Source of the DNA: Pseudomonadota bacterium
Lineage (GTDB): Bacteria > Pseudomonadota > Gammaproteobacteria > Pseudomonadales > Moraxellaceae
Direction of reading: 5' to 3'
DNA length: 64,000 nt
Assembly: GCA_023393635.1 (NCBI GenBank)
Contig: JAEWKT010000046.1
Span: 23,584-87,583 of the forward strand
The notes under the pieces were generated by a model. That model had not been told where the DNA came from and searched no databases. It worked only from the letters and a program-made list of their open reading frames with translations. The position numbers were made by a program, and so were the translations under genes. Positions 26,120 through 34,496 of the stretch are shown here, one piece after another (the first letter of the stretch is position 1; each line of letters begins with the position of its first letter).

Positions 26120-26570
26120 CATCAGTTAAACGTGTTATAGAAGCGGCACATTGCTATGAGACAGATTGATGGCAATGTGCAATGCTTTGATGGGCTACTG
26201 GATTTCTCAAAAGAACAATAATGTTGAACTTGGAGTGCTACTAATATCAGATGTTTTTTTGTGGCCGCAACGTGGTGCTGTATTGACGCTTGGGACTGCT
26301 TTGCACCAATTGTCAATCTGGATACCATATATACTCATGCAAGTGCGCTAGGGATAATCCAGAATAATAAATAGCTATACATGCTCAGAATAATTAAAGC
26401 TGGGTGACCAAGCTTTTACCTTTCTAAACTAAACCAATACATCCTCAAAGCTTGTTACAGGCTAGTGACCATAGTGCTGCCTTCCTTGCGTGCTTATTGA
26501 TAAGCTAATAAATATAGTCATTTTTTTACCTGCAAGATAAACCTCTTTTCTCTCAGCAACAGGAAGGAAT
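26120..26570. other. Non-coding spacer upstream of the Balon homologue
   Basis: This 451-bp region has no convincing gene. It contains a 9-bp inverted repeat (GCACATTGC at 26146-26154, GCAATGTGC at 26172-26180), possibly at the 3' end of ygiQ, and a perfect 6-2-6 palindrome GCTTAT-TG-ATAAGC (26492-26505) about 65 bp before the next start codon. No clear sigma-70 promoter can be fixed. Confidence 0.4.
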
Positions 26571-27695
26571 ATGATGCGCTATCAAGACATGCAACAAGTA
26601 TTACAAGACTTGCAACAGGCTCATGCCAAACCCGCAGTTAGTATTTTTATTAGAACCCATCGCACTTTCCCTGATAACGATAAGGACTCCATTGCACTAA
26701 AAAACCAGCTTAAATTGGCCGAAACAAATTTAAAAAAGCAATACGATGAGGAAATCACTAAACAGGTGATGCGCCACATTCAGCAGCAACTGGCAGACCT
26801 TAATCAAAACTATAATCTGGATACACTGGCAATTTTTGCCACGCCCGAGCAGGCTCAGGTAGTACGCTTTCCGTTTAAAGCAGAAGAACGGGTAGTGATT
26901 AATGACCGCTTTATGGTGCAGGATATTTTACGCAACCTGCTCTCGGCTGTGCATTATTATGTGGTGGTTGCAACCCGCGAAAAAGGACGTTTAATTGAAG
27001 CAGTTGATGATCGGGTAGTGCATGAGTTTGATCCGCAAGATACCGATGCTTTGAATGTTTTGCCGTTTGGGGCGTTTCCCATGCAATCGGATAACCTAAC
27101 GGCTACACGGGTAGATGAGCGTGCTGGCGTTGAAGACAATTATATTAAGGAGTTTATGAACCGAATTGATAAAAACCTGCAAGCCATGCGTGCGCGCAAC
27201 AATTTGCCTGTGATTGTGGTCGGGGATAAACGCAACCTTGGTTTTTATCAGGAAGTAAGCGATCAGCCAGCTTCTATTATTGCAACAGTGGATAACATTA
27301 CCCATATGGATAATAGCGATGCCCAGCATATTATTGATGGAGTGCAAAACGCGGTAAAGCACTATCAGCGTCAGCAGCAAGAGCAGGCCAGTCAGGAAAT
27401 TCAGTCGTTGCGCGGGTCATCGCGAGTGCGTACTGATTTGCAGGATATTTACCGTGCTGCGCTAGAAGGCAATGCTGCCACGCTTTATGTACGGCAAAAT
27501 TACAGTTTGGCGGGGCATCTGGATGCAGATCAGCGTGCAGCAATATCTGAGCCTACTTCGGATTCAACCAGCAGCCAAAATGACATGGTTGATGATCTCA
27601 TTGAATTAGTAAGAAAAAATAGCGGTCAGGTGATGTTTTTAGATCCAGCCATGACGGGTGAACTTGAGCCGCTGGTACTGGTCACCCGCTATTAA
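26571..27695 (+). CDS. Balon-type ribosome hibernation factor (AOC03_06830 family, aeRF1/Pelota-like)
   Basis: This 374-residue protein resembles the AOC03_06830 family, named after the Psychrobacter gene for Balon, a bacterial relative of archaeal/eukaryotic release factor 1 that occupies the ribosomal A site with EF-Tu during cold or stationary hibernation. Visible landmarks are an N-terminal region with SIFIRTHRTFPDNDKD, FATPEQAQVVRFPF, INDRFMVQDILRNL, then YYVVVATREKGRLIEAVDD, a middle domain with LPVIVVGDKRNLGFYQE, and a C-terminal domain ending with SGQVMFLDPAM. I see no GGQ or NIKS motif, as expected for a non-hydrolysing member. AGGAAGGA precedes the ATG. The family call rests on remembered similarity. 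Confidence 0.78.
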   Translation: MMRYQDMQQVLQDLQQAHAKPAVSIFIRTHRTFPDNDKDSIALKNQLKLAETNLKKQYDEEITKQVMRHIQQQLADLNQNYNLDTLAIFATPEQAQVVRFPFKAEERVVINDRFMVQDILRNLLSAVHYYVVVATREKGRLIEAVDDRVVHEFDPQDTDALNVLPFGAFPMQSDNLTATRVDERAGVEDNYIKEFMNRIDKNLQAMRARNNLPVIVVGDKRNLGFYQEVSDQPASIIATVDNITHMDNSDAQHIIDGVQNAVKHYQRQQQEQASQEIQSLRGSSRVRTDLQDIYRAALEGNAATLYVRQNYSLAGHLDADQRAAISEPTSDSTSSQNDMVDDLIELVRKNSGQVMFLDPAMTGELEPLVLVTRY

Positions 27696-27854
27696 GTAGC
27701 TGAGCTTAAGTACCTGTTATAAGTAAAGTCATGCATTTGATTGAATACGCTGGCAACTACAAGACCAAACTGGCTTGTAGCTTGCCTGCTTTTGGTTAAG
27801 CGTAATGGTTTGAGCAGTTTAAAAATAATTGCCAGAATGTGTTGAGGAAATCCC

Positions 27855-28439
27855 ATGACTGCTTCTAGCGCGTCACCTGATGAACATGCAGGCCATATGA
27901 CCAGCCCGCCAAGTCAGGTACCACACCGTGCTTCACGGGTAAAGTCTAGTAGCTTTGATTACAGCTTGGACTTTAAAAAAATTGATTTTCGCCAGCATCC
28001 CGAGCTGTATCAGATTGGCCGCGGTGAGCAGGGCGTATTGTTGGTCGAACCCTATAAATCAGAAATCTTGCCTTATTGGCGTTTTGCGGACGAAGAAAAA
28101 GCAAGGCAAAGCAGTGAACAGATTTTTCAGTTATTTTTAGATTATCTGGGCAATGATGATTTTGTAGGCGCGGACATGGCGCGCAAGTTTTTACAAATGG
28201 GTTATACCCGCGCGCGTCGCTATGCCAATCATCAAGGCGGCAAAAAATATGATGGCCCCGTACCAGATGATAAAAAGGGCTTAAGCGGTGCGCATGGCCG
28301 TGACGAGTTACCGCGCACGCCTGAAGATCCTGTCAAGGCAGCGGCTGCGCGCATTTTTAAAACCAAATGGGATGAAGCCAAAATTCATCCACGTTATGTA
28401 GCACTGAAACAACAGTTTAAGCAACGTTATGAAGCCTAG
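27855..28439 (+). CDS. DUF4385 family protein
   Basis: This 194-residue soluble protein matches the pattern of DUF4385: FDYSLDFKKIDFRQHPELYQ, then GRGEQGVLLVEPYKSEILPYWRF, FVGADMARKFLQMGYTRARRYANH and a C-terminal KTKWDEAKIHPRY. The function is unknown. A disordered, His/Pro/Ser-rich N-terminus (about 1-35) precedes the domain. TGAGGAAAT lies shortly before the ATG. It follows the Balon homologue by 159 bp on the same strand; a shared transcript is possible, with no terminator seen between them. Confidence 0.85.
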   Translation: MTASSASPDEHAGHMTSPPSQVPHRASRVKSSSFDYSLDFKKIDFRQHPELYQIGRGEQGVLLVEPYKSEILPYWRFADEEKARQSSEQIFQLFLDYLGNDDFVGADMARKFLQMGYTRARRYANHQGGKKYDGPVPDDKKGLSGAHGRDELPRTPEDPVKAAAARIFKTKWDEAKIHPRYVALKQQFKQRYEA

Positions 28440-28475
28440 TCTAAGCACAAGGTTAATTAATAAACCGAATGTTGC

Positions 28476-29912
28476 TTAAGAGGATTCAGGCAAACCCACT
28501 TCTGCTTCTTGTTGCTGCTTGCATTGTTTGTCATCAGGTTCCAGTTGCCAAAAAATCCAGGCGGCGGCCATGGTCATGAGTCCCATGCAAATAAACGTGG
28601 CATGAAATGCCGATAACACATGCGCTCCATAATGCACTGTAAAGCCACTTAAAATAGCAGCCGCAGCGGCAATACCCAAGCTCATCGACAACATCATAAT
28701 CATGGACAGCAAGCTATTGCCACTGCTGGCATGCTGAGGTTCCAGATCTTTTAAGGTTAAGGTATTCATGGCGGTAAACTGCACCGAGTTAATCATGCCA
28801 AAAATAAAGAAATGAATTACTCTCAGCCACGTGGCATGCTCAGGCGTGGTCAGTGCGAAACTGGCAATGCCCAAGCCAACCAAAACAGTATTGGTGACTA
28901 ACACGCGCCGATAACCAAAACGACGAATCAGTGGCGTGATGGTACGCTTAATAGTCATTGCGCCCAATACCAGTGGCATCATCATCAAACCTGCCTGTAA
29001 TGGACTATAGCCCAGTGCCAGTTGCAGCATTAGTGGCATTAAAAATGGCAAAGAACCACCGCCTAAGCGTGCAAACAAGTTACCAAATATGCCAATACTA
29101 AAGCTTCGGTTTTGAAATAAATCAGCACGAAACAGGGCTTTTTTTTGCCGATTGGCATGAAAAATATAAGCCACACTGGCGGCAATGCCCATCATTAACA
29201 GGATCATCATGATGCCCACGTTGCCACGGTCACTTAAGCCATCTAGCGACAAAGACAGGCATACCATGCCAACCACCAGCAACACATAACCACTCAAATC
29301 AAAACGCGGTAGCTTGGTGTTTTTAAGGACGGGCATTACTTTTAAAGTAAGAATTGCCCCAATCACTCCAATAGGTAAATTAATTAAAAAAATCCAGTGC
29401 CACGAAGCTACTTCGACCAGCCAGCCGCCCAGTGCAGGGCCAATCAACGGGCCAATTAACCCAGGAATGGTAATAAAGCTCATCGCAGCCAAAAATTGCG
29501 GCCGCGGCACGACTTTTAAAATGGCCAACCTGCCTACAGGCAACAGCATCGCCCCGCCAATGCCTTGTAACACTCGTGAGGCAATAAGTTGATTTAAATT
29601 TTGTGACATCGCGCAAAATAACGAGGCAATGGAGAAAATCACAATGGCCGTTAAAAATGCATAACGAATGCCAATGCGATCTGCAATCCAGCCACTGGCA
29701 GGAATCACCGCAGCCACAGACAACACATAAGCCACCACCACCGATTGCATTTGTAAGGGGCTTTCACCCAAATGCTGCGCCATGCTTGGCAATGCGGTGT
29801 TGACAATCGTGGAATCAAGCGATTGCATAAAAAAGCCCAATGCCACCAACCACAATAAGGTTTTAAAGCTTGGGTCAACTTTGGCAGATTGTAAGTTAAT
29901 AGATGTGGCCAC
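28476..29912 (-). CDS. MFS transporter, DHA2 (14-TM drug:H+ antiporter) type
   Basis: This 478-residue inner-membrane exporter has many hydrophobic helices. It carries the DHA2 marker LDSTIVNTALPSMA near the N-terminus, PASGWIADRIGIRYAF (motif A region), ASRVLQGIGGAMLLPVGRLAI (motif B) and GLIGPLIGPALGGWLVE (motif C), which mark drug:H+ antiporters. It looks most like the MdtD/HsrA branch. The substrate cannot be told. The start is GTG with GGGA 6 bases before it. No regulator gene is adjacent. The C-terminus is hydrophilic and Gln/Glu-rich. Confidence 0.9.
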   Translation of the reverse strand: MATSINLQSAKVDPSFKTLLWLVALGFFMQSLDSTIVNTALPSMAQHLGESPLQMQSVVVAYVLSVAAVIPASGWIADRIGIRYAFLTAIVIFSIASLFCAMSQNLNQLIASRVLQGIGGAMLLPVGRLAILKVVPRPQFLAAMSFITIPGLIGPLIGPALGGWLVEVASWHWIFLINLPIGVIGAILTLKVMPVLKNTKLPRFDLSGYVLLVVGMVCLSLSLDGLSDRGNVGIMMILLMMGIAASVAYIFHANRQKKALFRADLFQNRSFSIGIFGNLFARLGGGSLPFLMPLMLQLALGYSPLQAGLMMMPLVLGAMTIKRTITPLIRRFGYRRVLVTNTVLVGLGIASFALTTPEHATWLRVIHFFIFGMINSVQFTAMNTLTLKDLEPQHASSGNSLLSMIMMLSMSLGIAAAAAILSGFTVHYGAHVLSAFHATFICMGLMTMAAAWIFWQLEPDDKQCKQQQEAEVGLPESS

Positions 29913-30050
29913 AATGTTCCCTCATATCATGCCCATGAGTGTAACGTGTTGAGTTTGCTGTATAAGTAACAAGCTGTTGTAAAATCACCCCTATTGCATG
30001 AATAATGGTTTTAAACTTAAATAGACTTTTTGACCTGACCCAAAGCCCTT

Positions 30051-30533
30051 ATGACCCCTGCCTGTCGTTTATTAGCCAGCAAACACATTGCGTATAGTAT
30101 TCATGAATATGAGCACGACCCAGCCTGCACTAATTTTGGTCTGGAAGCGGCCAGCAAACTTAATTTGCCTGTCGCACAGGTGTTTAAAACCTTATTGCTC
30201 ACCGATGACAAACAGTATTACGTGGCCATATTGCCTGTTAGCCACACCTTGAATTTAAAAAAAGTAGCGCAAGCGTTTAATGTTAAAAAATTGCATTTGG
30301 CTGACATGAAAGATGCCGAGCGCATTACGGGTTATCTGGTGGGCGGCATTAGTCCAATTGGGCAAAAAAAACGTTTGACCACGATCATTGATGCCTCAGC
30401 GCAAGCATTAACCTGCATGTATGTGAGCGGTGGTAAGCGGGGCTTGGATATTGGACTTCAGCCGCAAGATTTAGCCCAGGTGGTGCAAGCCAGTTTTGCA
30501 GCGATTGTGGATGAGAACCAAGTCAACTCATAA
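30051..30533 (+). CDS. ybaK: Cys-tRNA(Pro)/Cys-tRNA(Cys) deacylase YbaK
   Basis: YbaK hydrolyses cysteine mischarged on tRNA(Pro). The 160-residue protein has the family pattern: ACRLLASKHIAYSIHEYEHDP at the N-terminus, FGLEAASKLNLPVAQVFKTLL with the catalytic lysine expected in FKTL, YYVAILPVSHTLNLKKVA, ERITGYLVGGISPIGQKKRL and VSGGKRGLDIGL. The length is normal for the family. No ribosome binding site is evident before the ATG. It is divergent from the MFS gene and probably transcribed alone. Confidence 0.93.
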   Translation: MTPACRLLASKHIAYSIHEYEHDPACTNFGLEAASKLNLPVAQVFKTLLLTDDKQYYVAILPVSHTLNLKKVAQAFNVKKLHLADMKDAERITGYLVGGISPIGQKKRLTTIIDASAQALTCMYVSGGKRGLDIGLQPQDLAQVVQASFAAIVDENQVNS

Positions 30534-30699
30534 ACCAACACAATTTATAAATCCTGTCACCTCATGAGTAACCTATTTAAAATACAGATAAAATTTTAAT
30601 CACAATATAGAAATTTGATTGAATAACACGCAAAATGCAACGGTGTAAAAGCACGCACGCATAATATTTATTGAACAATTAAATTTTCAGGATTACTAC

Positions 30700-31143
30700 A
30701 TGAGCTTAAAAAAATACTTTTGGATTTATTTGGGAATATACATTGCAATCTCAATATTAATCATGGTTATCAGTGCATTTATTGAGATTGGTAATGGACC
30801 TGGGATCATGGTGCCCTTTATTGCCGCAATGACCACAGGACAGTATTTTGTTAAAGATCATTTCCGCATACCTGACGCAGCAGAAAAAAAGCGATTAGTG
30901 TGGGGGTCGCTGGCTATTAGCTGGGGTGCATCAATCATCGTTGCCGTCATCTTTGTGGCGCTGCAAGCTATCGTTGGCGATTTATCATCACTGAAACAAA
31001 TGGTTAGTTCAGGTGGTTTCATGTTGATTATGCTGCTTATTCTGGCAGTAGTATTTCTTATTAGTTATGCCATGACCAGTTGGGCTTATGGTGGTCTTCT
31101 CAATAAGTTGGCTGCTAAAATTAACAACAAAGCCAACCCATAA
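30700..31143 (+). CDS. ABZJ_00895-type four-helix membrane protein
   Basis: This 147-residue inner-membrane protein has four hydrophobic segments (about 7-26, 32-48, 66-90 and 106-130). The pattern PFIAAMTTGQYFVKDHFRIPDAAEKKRLVWGS between helices 2 and 3 resembles the ABZJ_00895 family, common in Acinetobacter and of unknown function. AGGATTACT lies before the ATG. It stands between ybaK and the convergent LOG-family gene with no obvious functional link. Confidence 0.65.
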   Translation: MSLKKYFWIYLGIYIAISILIMVISAFIEIGNGPGIMVPFIAAMTTGQYFVKDHFRIPDAAEKKRLVWGSLAISWGASIIVAVIFVALQAIVGDLSSLKQMVSSGGFMLIMLLILAVVFLISYAMTSWAYGGLLNKLAAKINNKANP

Positions 31144-31247
31144 TTTAGTATAAATAAAATAGTTGATTTAACGTCGTAAACCAGTACCACAAGCATGAGT
31201 AATTTATTTTATTTGTTGCTTGTGGCGCGCTTACAGTACTTTTATAA

Positions 31248-31928
31248 CTATACTTTTTCTGCTTCAACGATCTGTTTTTCATCACTACTGATTTGGGCCA
31301 GCGCAATCAACACCTCTTCTACGCTTTGACATACCATCACCTGAGTACGATGCTGGGCAGTTAAAAATCCCTCTTGCACTGCATAATCCAGCTGCGCAAT
31401 TAAAAACTGGTAGTAGTTATTAATATTGAACAAAACAATGGGCTTGCTATGCTGTTGCAACTGCCCCCATGTGGCGACTTCCAATATTTCTTCAAACGTC
31501 CCTAAACCACCTGGCAGTGCCACAAACGCACTGGCACGGTCGGCCATAATGGCTTTACGTTCGTGCATGGTATCTACCACATATAACTCCGTTAAGGCAT
31601 CATGGGCAATTTCATGACGCAATAAAAAATCAGGTATCACCCCAACCACTTCGCCGCCATGGTTAATCACTGTATCGGCCACCTGACCCATTAAGCCAAT
31701 ACTGGCACCGCCATACACCACACCCAGTTGATGCTGTGCCAACTGCTGAGCCAGCTTAATGGCCTGTTGCTCATACACAGGATTATTACCAGAACGCGAA
31801 CCACAATACAGTGCCACGAGTGGCATGGTGGTTTTGATATCTTGTACAGTAATCGTTTTGGTCGGCTCATTGTCTAGCGACCATAATTTGTTAGAAACTG
31901 GATTTGGTTTATTTACTCTATGATTCAT
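31248..31928 (-). CDS. LOG family protein (TIGR00730), cytokinin riboside 5'-monophosphate phosphoribohydrolase-like
   Basis: This 226-residue Rossmann-like protein carries the LOG signature PGGLGTFEE (139-147) plus YCGSRSGNNP, VYGGASIGLMGQVAD and MHERKAIMADRASAF. LOG enzymes release the base from nucleotide 5'-monophosphates; in bacteria the physiological substrate is usually unclear. The ATG at 31928 has AAGGAT about 11 bases upstream, giving a ~35-residue N-terminal extension. The internal Met35 is where typical LOG proteins begin, but no ribosome binding site precedes it. Confidence 0.9.
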   Translation of the reverse strand: MNHRVNKPNPVSNKLWSLDNEPTKTITVQDIKTTMPLVALYCGSRSGNNPVYEQQAIKLAQQLAQHQLGVVYGGASIGLMGQVADTVINHGGEVVGVIPDFLLRHEIAHDALTELYVVDTMHERKAIMADRASAFVALPGGLGTFEEILEVATWGQLQQHSKPIVLFNINNYYQFLIAQLDYAVQEGFLTAQHRTQVMVCQSVEEVLIALAQISSDEKQIVEAEKV

Positions 31929-32117
31929 TGTTTATATTTATCCTTTAAAAAATAGCATTTGTTTAACCATATTAAAAAAATAATATATCAATTAGATGAT
32001 ACTGCGCTGTGCGCTGCAAGTTAAGTATGGAATTGCTTCACTCAGTTGCTTTTATGCTAAAAGCTGATTTTGAACAGTAATTAAAATATGAACCACAAGG
32101 CTGATGAGTAATGTCTT

Positions 32118-33038
32118 TTAAAGCCTATTCGGCTTATATTTGGCACTGACAATGCTGTAGTGTGCCAATTGATGACGATATAAAAATCCACATAACTGCG
32201 CCGTAAGCCTGATTTTAAGCCATGCAGCCGAATGCTTACTACGCAAGGGGAGTTGCTGCCGCTGAATATATTGTGCAAAGCCGTTTAAAACTTCGGTATC
32301 TACATGTTCAATATGAATATCAGTGAAATCAAAATGTGTTAACAGTGCGCGTACCTGTATCTCAGAATCCAGGCGTTGCTTTGGGATTGCAACCAGTTTA
32401 AGCAAATAAGGCATGAGGGTTTTAGCCCAATGGTCTGAGCCAAAAGAATGCGTGGGGCGAATCAAGGTGCAAAATGCAATACGCCCACCCGCTCTTAACG
32501 CGGCCTGATTCACTGCTAAAAAATCGGCCAAGGGTGCATGATAGGCCGCATCGACACACACCACCGCATCATAGGCATGTTGTAACTGTGCGCTAGGCAA
32601 GGGCAGTTGACTAAACGAGGCCTGATAAATGGCATCCAGTTGCGGCAAGGCAGCCTGTTTGATCCTTGCAATACAATCGGCCTGAATTTCAAAGGCACTC
32701 ATGTGCTTTATGCCAAATTCAGCTGGCCAGTATTGCAAACTTGCCCCTTGGCCACAGCCTAAATCCAATAGCTTGTCATCGGGTTGTAGATGGACAGCAC
32801 AGCCTATCTTGTGGGCTAATTGCTGGCATGCTGTCACATAGGAGTAATTGAGCGGGCAAGGCGTTGGCCAAATGCCCAAATTACTCCATGCCAACACATT
32901 TGGATCACCCAGTAAGTGGCTATCAATGGCAAATTGACGATTGCTTGTTATGAATTTTTTCACACGCTTTTTAGGCGATAGTTTCAAAGCTAGCTGTAGC
33001 AAACCCTGCAATGATTTTACCATCTCATAAACTGCCAT
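32118..33038 (-). CDS. Class I SAM-dependent methyltransferase
   Basis: This 306-residue protein has SAM-binding motif I (LLDLGCGQGAS, about 90-100), an acidic strand-2 end (FEIQADC), a motif II-like region (DAVVCVDAAYHA) and a later GGRIAFCTLI. The N-terminal 80 residues are helical and partly basic (SPKKRVKKF) and could contact membrane or a lipid-like acceptor. The ATG directly abuts the TAA of the FAD-oxidoreductase gene upstream, so the two are almost certainly translated together. The acceptor is unknown; a lipid or quinone-like compound is only a guess from the partner. Confidence 0.85.
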   Translation of the reverse strand: MAVYEMVKSLQGLLQLALKLSPKKRVKKFITSNRQFAIDSHLLGDPNVLAWSNLGIWPTPCPLNYSYVTACQQLAHKIGCAVHLQPDDKLLDLGCGQGASLQYWPAEFGIKHMSAFEIQADCIARIKQAALPQLDAIYQASFSQLPLPSAQLQHAYDAVVCVDAAYHAPLADFLAVNQAALRAGGRIAFCTLIRPTHSFGSDHWAKTLMPYLLKLVAIPKQRLDSEIQVRALLTHFDFTDIHIEHVDTEVLNGFAQYIQRQQLPLRSKHSAAWLKIRLTAQLCGFLYRHQLAHYSIVSAKYKPNRL

Positions 33039-34361
33039 TTAGCGTGGTAAGCCATCAGCCGTCACCTGAAGTGGCGCAAGCCCAACAAATGGCGCATGCA
33101 CGCCCAATTGCTTGGTTACCCACATGGCAGAGGTCACGGCAGACTCTAAAATAGGCAGGCCATCACACAGCCATGAGCCACAAAAAAACACCCGACGCGC
33201 TGGGTTTTGTTGCATGTGTTTTACTTGTGCTACCAGCTTGGCCGTATCAGCATTCACAATGGCGCGGCTTAGTTTCACACGTGATATGACTTGCGCGGCA
33301 TCGGGTTCAAATAATGGATTCCAGGTTTGAAAGATAGGCGGCTTTCCTACCAGACTGGGTTCAATGGCATTAATCCAGATCGTAAACATCGACTGGCTAA
33401 AGCTTTTATCCATGGCATAATTGAGTACCGTCCAGTCTTGTGGCAACTGGGGCATAAAACGCTGGTCACGATGAATCACCAGCTCGCCTTGGTCAAACTC
33501 AAACTGCTGCAATAATTCAATATCTACCTTAAATTGCTGCGCATTTAAAAAGCCCAATTGACTAGTTGGCGTTGCCACAATGACATAATCATATAGTGCT
33601 TTCTCATCAAATTCATTTTGCACCAATACTTGCTGCGCTTGATATTCTATTCGGGCCACCTTTGCGCCACTTTGAATGTGAATATCCTTGGTGAGTGCAT
33701 CCACCAAGGCAGGTGTGCCGCCTTGCAGACGTAATAAAGCATCACCCTTTAGTAGCTTTTCTACAAATTGCAGCAATGGTTTGGCTGGCCAGTTGGCAAT
33801 TTGCACAGGCTTGCAGGTACAAATGGTATGAATCACGGGCAGTACCGTGCCATACCAAAATAGCGGCTCAAATGGATATTGCGCATGAAATTGCGCCAGG
33901 CTCATGTCTTGATGAGGGTTGGTTTTAAATTTTCTTAAAGCTTTTTTAAGCTGAAGATAGCCTTTCAATAATGTTAAGTTTTGGCGGTTAAAAAACTTTA
34001 AGCTGGCCACAGTAGGTAAGTTGCCAATACGCGAGCGTTGGCTTTTAAACCAGGTGGTTAGGGCATGGTTTTGTTCTAACCAGCTACAGGATATATAAGT
34101 GCGTACCTTAAAGGTTGGTACACCCACATAAGCAGCCAGTGCCAAGGTGTTTTGCCATAATGATGCATTCATCACACGTAAGGGCGCATCAATAATGCCA
34201 CCATCCACATATAGGCTATGACTATCCATGCCACGGCTTGGTAAGGCTTCATAAATGGTCACGGCATAACCTGCGTCTTGCATCAGCCGCGCGGCCGTCA
34301 GCCCAGCCATGCCACTCCCAATAATCGCAACGGTTTGTTTTGTATGTTGCACTGTGGTCAT
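33039..34361 (-). CDS. FAD-dependent oxidoreductase (amine oxidase/desaturase-like)
   Basis: This 440-residue flavoprotein has an N-terminal FAD Rossmann motif, VAIIGSGMAGLTAARLM (11-27), followed by an acidic end (IYEALPSRG), then LYVDGGIIDAPLRVMNASLWQ. Near the C-terminus are FCGSWLCDGLPILESAVTSAM, typical of the amine oxidase/phytoene desaturase-like superfamily. The pattern resembles the FAD proteins found beside cyclopropane fatty acid synthase-like methyltransferases. Its stop codon abuts the methyltransferase start. The substrate is unknown. Confidence 0.83.
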   Translation of the reverse strand: MTTVQHTKQTVAIIGSGMAGLTAARLMQDAGYAVTIYEALPSRGMDSHSLYVDGGIIDAPLRVMNASLWQNTLALAAYVGVPTFKVRTYISCSWLEQNHALTTWFKSQRSRIGNLPTVASLKFFNRQNLTLLKGYLQLKKALRKFKTNPHQDMSLAQFHAQYPFEPLFWYGTVLPVIHTICTCKPVQIANWPAKPLLQFVEKLLKGDALLRLQGGTPALVDALTKDIHIQSGAKVARIEYQAQQVLVQNEFDEKALYDYVIVATPTSQLGFLNAQQFKVDIELLQQFEFDQGELVIHRDQRFMPQLPQDWTVLNYAMDKSFSQSMFTIWINAIEPSLVGKPPIFQTWNPLFEPDAAQVISRVKLSRAIVNADTAKLVAQVKHMQQNPARRVFFCGSWLCDGLPILESAVTSAMWVTKQLGVHAPFVGLAPLQVTADGLPR

Positions 34362-34496
34362 GCGTTTGCCTTCACTTTTAAAACAATACTGCTGTCATCG
34401 CAGTTTATAGAATGCGGCATAATGAAGACAAAAAATAGTATAGCGCAGTAAAAAATAATAAAGTTTTTAGGCGTTTTGATGGTGCTTGTCTGTTGC

